Positions 59,643 to 64,000 of a stretch of 64,000 nucleotides of DNA are shown piece after piece (position 1 is the stretch's first letter; the number at the start of each line of letters is the position of its first letter). The notes under the pieces were generated by a model, which ran no database searches, had not been told where the DNA came from, and saw nothing but the letters and a program-made list of their open reading frames with translations. The stretch lies in assembly GCF_000224145.3 (NCBI RefSeq), contig NC_020174.2:4655026-4719025 (forward strand), read 5' to 3'. Origin of the DNA: Ciona intestinalis (lineage: Eukaryota > Chordata > Ascidiacea > Phlebobranchia > Cionidae). The translations under genes were made by a program, and so were the position numbers.

Positions 59643-61768
59643 TTAACCATCATCACTTGAGCTATCATGTGTGAGGCATTCATTGATTTCCCTCATAGTG
59701 GTTGTGGATATTTTGTTCTCAGTAATGTTGAGTGCACGTAGTGGTGTGGGAAAAGATTGCAACATTTCCAACCACACCTGGAATATATATATCAGTGTAG
59801 GTCAAGGAATAAATGATTGAATGTAATTTATTTATCCTCACATTGGACAACGTCAATCATTACAACATGGGTGTTCTGTTTCATGCATCTCATGCCCGCT
59901 TACAAGTTACAAGGTACGTAACTTTGTATGTAATTGTTTTCTCTGTATGGATGACAATGTAGACAACCCATTATTAACCACTCGGTTACTCTACACACTA
60001 AAGTACATCAAAAGTCAATACAATATACAATTTTTACACATAGAATAAAAAATAATTTAGAAACCTTGGCGGAATCTTCAGTTAAGTTACAAGCTTCTAA
60101 ATCAATCTTTTTTAAAGATCTGGTACCAGCAACCACAACAGCTAGCATCTTAGCACCGCTGTCACTTATAGCAGGGTTGTAATCCAAATTAAGTGATCGT
60201 AAGCAAGAACTTGCTGCCAACGAACAAAAGAAGAATGCCCATCCATTATTTGTTACTCTTGTATTCGCACTAAGGACTAGCTCTTTTAGCCCTGTTGTTT
60301 GGTTAGTGTTTAGTTTGATAGGTTTACATTTCTTCTTTAAATAATTACATAGAATTTGTTGTGTTTTCCTTTAGTGGTTAACTTTGTGAAAAAAGTAAAT
60401 GCAATATATTTTGGCTCTGCTGATTTGTATATACGCATAACAACAGTGTAAAATCTGTTTTTATTTAAACTGGTGTATGTACTGAAATCTATGATGTCAC
60501 TCCTGTTTCAGAAGTTAAAGTAAAATATCACCCCGGACACCTCTTATGTTATGCCTTTAACCTGCTACATATAACAGACATTCAAACCTGATTTTGCACC
60601 ATCTGGTGCCAGTAAGTAACACAGCATCCTTATACCATTATCACCCAACATACAATCTCCAACATCAAGGTCTACCAAAGATGGATGAAGAGATAAAGCT
60701 CGGTACATCAAACTAAACCTGGTGTCGCCCAATGGTGTGCCATGTAAGCTGTATTGTATATAATAAAATGTATTTAGTGTTTTAGGCCCTTTTAAGCCGA
60801 GATACATACATGTGGTAACCGGCATCGGTTGTTTGTTGTGCGATAATAACTCCAACCCAGTGCTTACTAATGGGTTGTACAAGTTGTCAGCCACAAAGTT
60901 ACATTCCGATACAAGGTGACTCATAAGCGGGCACGAGGTGTATGAAACAGAACACGCATGTATAACAACTGCCGTTGCCATGCGAGAATAAATAATTTAC
61001 ATGTATTCAATATCTTAATGTTATATAAAAAGTATAGGAAAACCAAAATGTTATAAGCATAGCAACTAAGCAATACCATGTAGATATATGATATGATTTA
61101 ATATTGTTCTACTTACTACAGTGACTGAATTGACCGGTTTATATTCAATGCATTAGCTAACAGAATAGCTCTATCATCTGAATCTACCACACCAATGTTA
61201 AGGTTTAGTTGGAGCAAAGATTTAGTTTTGCACACTGCACGCATTAGTTTACGAAATCCATCAGCATCTAGCTGTTATTGAAGAAATGGAATTAAATTAA
61301 GGAGTATTTTATATTTTATATGGTTGATATTGTTGTCTGGAGACCTGGGATTTAAGCTACTTATTTAATAATATCTATAAAATTTTCACTTTTAGCTGTT
61401 ATTTGCCTTTTTAGGCACATATGTTAAATTTTAAATTAAAACATATTTTATTGACTCTTAAAACAGAATAAAATACAGCATTTTTATTAAAGCAGTATTA
61501 TTCAAGAATATCAATCAATAGACTGCATAACATTAAGATAATATATATACACCTTGCAATTTCGAAGCGATAGAAGTGAAATTAGGTGTTTCCTTAAATT
61601 GTCCTTAATATTTTCCACCTCAACAATTGATAAAGTCTCCCCTGATATTTGTATTGTACCAGCCGACATTATTGACAATTCATCAACCTTTATAAACGCA
61701 AGCATATACGGATTTCTTAACAAGTAACCAAAACTTCGAAGCAATGCAAAAAGCTTGTCTATGTTCCC
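59643..61768 (-). CDS. Leucine-rich-repeat protein (RI-like repeats)
   Basis: Exons 61768-61553, 61271-61120, 60748-60588, 60292-60065 and 59777-59643 join in phase except for one extra base. Repeats read LLQLNLNIGVV, LVDLDVGDCMLGDNGIRML, LRSLNLDYNPAISDSGAKML, LKKIDLEACNLTEDSAK and LRALNITENKIS, the long L-x-x-L-x-L-x-x-N/C pattern of ribonuclease-inhibitor-like LRRs. These form protein-binding scaffolds, and nothing else is visible to set function. Exon 60292-60065 is 228 bases where 227 are needed: NNGW and AFFFCSLAASS lie in different frames across a GGGG run near 60238-60241. The 5' end is unclear: 61768 is a possible acceptor and no convincing first exon was found. I do not recognise a named ortholog. 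Confidence 0.72.
60830..61010 (+). mobile_element. SINE copy in LRR gene intron
   Basis: 'actccaacccagtgcttacta' to 'cgggcacgaggtgtatgaaa' and 'gcgagaataaataatttaca', antisense to the gene. Confidence 0.72.
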
Positions 61769-62439
61769 CTTGGTAACATGTAGGAACGTACTATACCACT
61801 TTTACCAACTTTCGTTTTTCTCACTTTCTCTCCCAAATTACCTCAAGTGCGTGTGTTTGTTTCTTTTTATAAACAGTTACGAGAGAGAGCTGAGCTGTAA
61901 TGAAAGGGCACGTTAAATTATAAAGTAATTGATAAAGACGAAGATACACTTTTGTGTATCTATGATAAAAAGTAAAACAAAATTACGGTGTAAAACGTAC
62001 CCGTAGAACAGTCGCGTGTTGTTCAGCTATGACGTAAAAAAAAACTATGACATAACATTAACGCGAGGATATTGCGCATAGCGTCACGAATTGCGCAAGA
62101 AATGCTCATGAAACAGAGCGTGATAAAGAAGAATAATATAATGATTGTATAAAGTATAGTGGAATAATATTACTGTATAGTAGTATAAAGCTATAACATA
62201 TCTCATAGTAAATAGTTTGCCCATAGTACTCCGTTTATAGTGTGACATAATAAAATACTGATGTAATGAAATAATACTTAACTTAAGTCTTGTAAGAAAC
62301 ATTCCAACTTGTAACTTGGCGTGAAACCAATTACTTCATTTAAACTGCATGGACGTGGTGTAAATCCCACGCGTTGTAAGCGAGTCAATTATTGAAAAGC
62401 GGGGACGAACAATCAGCTGGTGTGAGGCGTCAGTCAAGT
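61625..62439. repeat. Left copy of duplicated segment flanking the gap
   Basis: This stretch is repeated at 63186-64000 with an offset of 1,561 bases. It includes part of the first LRR exon and about 670 bases upstream. The copies differ by scattered substitutions and a few small indels, such as 'cgcgtgttgttcagc' against 'cacgttcagc'. Confidence 0.95.
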
Positions 62440-62685
62440 TAGCAATCTGACCAACTAGCTTCAAGGATTGTTCAGCGGGTCGATTGTGATGTCAGTACAA
62501 CACTGTGACGTTACAAACTAAATTCACAATAATTCAAGATTTTGGATTTCCGTTTCAATTTGACTTTAACATATTCCATGAGTGAAGTGTTTCGACAAGG
62601 CATGAACCACAGGGCGGCCAATTTTACATTTGATCTCTATATATTTCATTATAAGCGGCTCTGTTTAATGATCCCAGCACAGTAA
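62440..62685. other. Sequence between the left copy and the gap
   Basis: No gene is seen. It probably continues the duplicated haplotype, since the right copy runs off the window edge at the matching point. Confidence 0.5.
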
Positions 62686-63185
62686 NNNNNNNNNNNNNNN
62701 NNNNNNNNNNNNNNNNNNNNNNNNNNNNNNNNNNNNNNNNNNNNNNNNNNNNNNNNNNNNNNNNNNNNNNNNNNNNNNNNNNNNNNNNNNNNNNNNNNNN
62801 NNNNNNNNNNNNNNNNNNNNNNNNNNNNNNNNNNNNNNNNNNNNNNNNNNNNNNNNNNNNNNNNNNNNNNNNNNNNNNNNNNNNNNNNNNNNNNNNNNNN
62901 NNNNNNNNNNNNNNNNNNNNNNNNNNNNNNNNNNNNNNNNNNNNNNNNNNNNNNNNNNNNNNNNNNNNNNNNNNNNNNNNNNNNNNNNNNNNNNNNNNNN
63001 NNNNNNNNNNNNNNNNNNNNNNNNNNNNNNNNNNNNNNNNNNNNNNNNNNNNNNNNNNNNNNNNNNNNNNNNNNNNNNNNNNNNNNNNNNNNNNNNNNNN
63101 NNNNNNNNNNNNNNNNNNNNNNNNNNNNNNNNNNNNNNNNNNNNNNNNNNNNNNNNNNNNNNNNNNNNNNNNNNNNNNNNNNNNN
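62686..63185. other. Assembly gap of 500 N
   Basis: Exactly 500 N, a conventional placeholder length, so the true gap size is unknown. Any frame running across it is meaningless. Confidence 0.99.
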
Positions 63186-64000
63186 AATTGATAAAGTCTC
63201 CCCTGATATTTGTATTGTACCAGCCGACATTATTGACAATTCATCAACCTTTATAAACGCAAGCATATACGGATTTCTGCACAAGTAACCAAAACTTCGA
63301 AGCAATGCAAAAAGCTTGTCTATGTTCCCCTTGGTAACATGTAGGAACGTACTATACCACTTTTACCAACTTTTATTTTTCTCACTTTCTCTCCCAAATT
63401 ACCTCAAGTGCGTGTGTTTGTTTCTTTTTATAAACAAATACGAGAGAGAGCTGAGCTGTAATGAAAGGGCACGTTAAATTATAAAGTAACTGATAAAGAC
63501 GAAGATACACTTTTGTGTATCTATGATAAAAAATAAAATAAAATTACGGTGTGAAACGTACGCGTAGAACAGTCACGTTCAGCTATGACGTAAAAAAACT
63601 ATGACATAACATTAACGCGAGGATATTGCGCATAGCGTCACGAATTGCGCAATAAATGCTCATGAAACAGAGCGTGATAAAGAAGAATAATATAATGATT
63701 GTATAATGTATAGTGCAATAATATTACTGTATAGTAGTATACAGCTATAACATATCTCATAGTAAATAGTTTGCCCATAGTACTCTGTTCATAGTGTGAC
63801 ATAATAAAATACTGATGTAATGAAATAATACTTAACTTAAGTCTTGTAAGAAACATTCCAACTTGTAACTTGGCGTGAAACCAATTACTTCATTTAAACT
63901 GAATGGACGTGGTGTAAATCCCACGCGTTGTAAGCGAGTCAATTATTGAAAAGCGGGGACGAACAATCAGCTGGTGTGAGGCGTCAGTCAAGTTAGCAAT
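63186..64000. repeat. Right copy of duplicated segment, with partial LRR exon
   Basis: A near copy of 61625-62439. Its start encodes the N-terminal LRR segment again (minus strand, LRSFGYLCRNPYMLAFIKV against LRSFGYLLRNPYMLAFIKV in the left copy). A tandem gene copy or the second allele are the two readings. Confidence 0.9.

Noticed and set aside
62649-63305. Minus-strand frame of 218 codons
   Set aside because: It runs through 500 N; only the right end is real sequence (a copy of the LRR exon).

Overview
The window looks like a draft nuclear contig from a tunicate of the Ciona type. This is inferred from the AT-rich sequence, short GT-AG introns, compact gene spacing, chordate-like but diverged proteins, and dense small interspersed repeats (a tRNA-headed SINE and a roughly 190-base MITE whose ends read like GTGGGGTAAGATGG). 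No bacterial operons, tRNA genes or CRISPR arrays were seen. Exon models below were built by hand from splice signals, reading phase and family resemblance.

Left part (1-8.5 kb, + strand): the 3' portion of an O-fucosyltransferase-like gene, with two pieces of the 5' end of 18S rRNA in its last intron. Next (9.2-20.9 kb): two p62/SQSTM1-type PB1-UBA genes facing away from each other, with an intronless class I phosphatidylinositol transfer protein gene between them. Their UBA exons are almost identical in DNA although the rest of the genes has diverged. Next (21.9-29.4 kb, + strand): two secreted C-type-lectin-like genes flank a STAND-type (NB-ARC-like) ATPase with a helical-repeat C terminus.

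Centre (31.1-49.7 kb, - strand): a nearly complete 30-exon MAP3K1 (MEKK1) gene with SWIM, RING, ARM/TOG-like and kinase regions in the same order as the vertebrate protein. Right part: a receptor with about ten LDLa modules and a 7TM domain (51.1-54.9 kb, +); an aminergic-type GPCR whose TM3 exon cannot be found (55.9-58.5 kb, -); a leucine-rich-repeat gene (59.6-61.8 kb, -); then a 500-N gap whose right flank repeats the sequence left of it, most simply two haplotypes joined in the assembly.

Several genes (p62, MAP3K1, the STAND ATPase, the lectin-like pair) belong to families used in stress and innate signalling. Nothing in the sequence proves that they act together. The most unusual observations are the exon-limited conversion between the p62 paralogs, stop codons and a splice acceptor supplied by transposons, the 18S fragments, and the receptor without TM3. 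Two apparent one-base frameshifts in G runs (MAP3K1 kinase exon, LRR gene) look like assembly errors.
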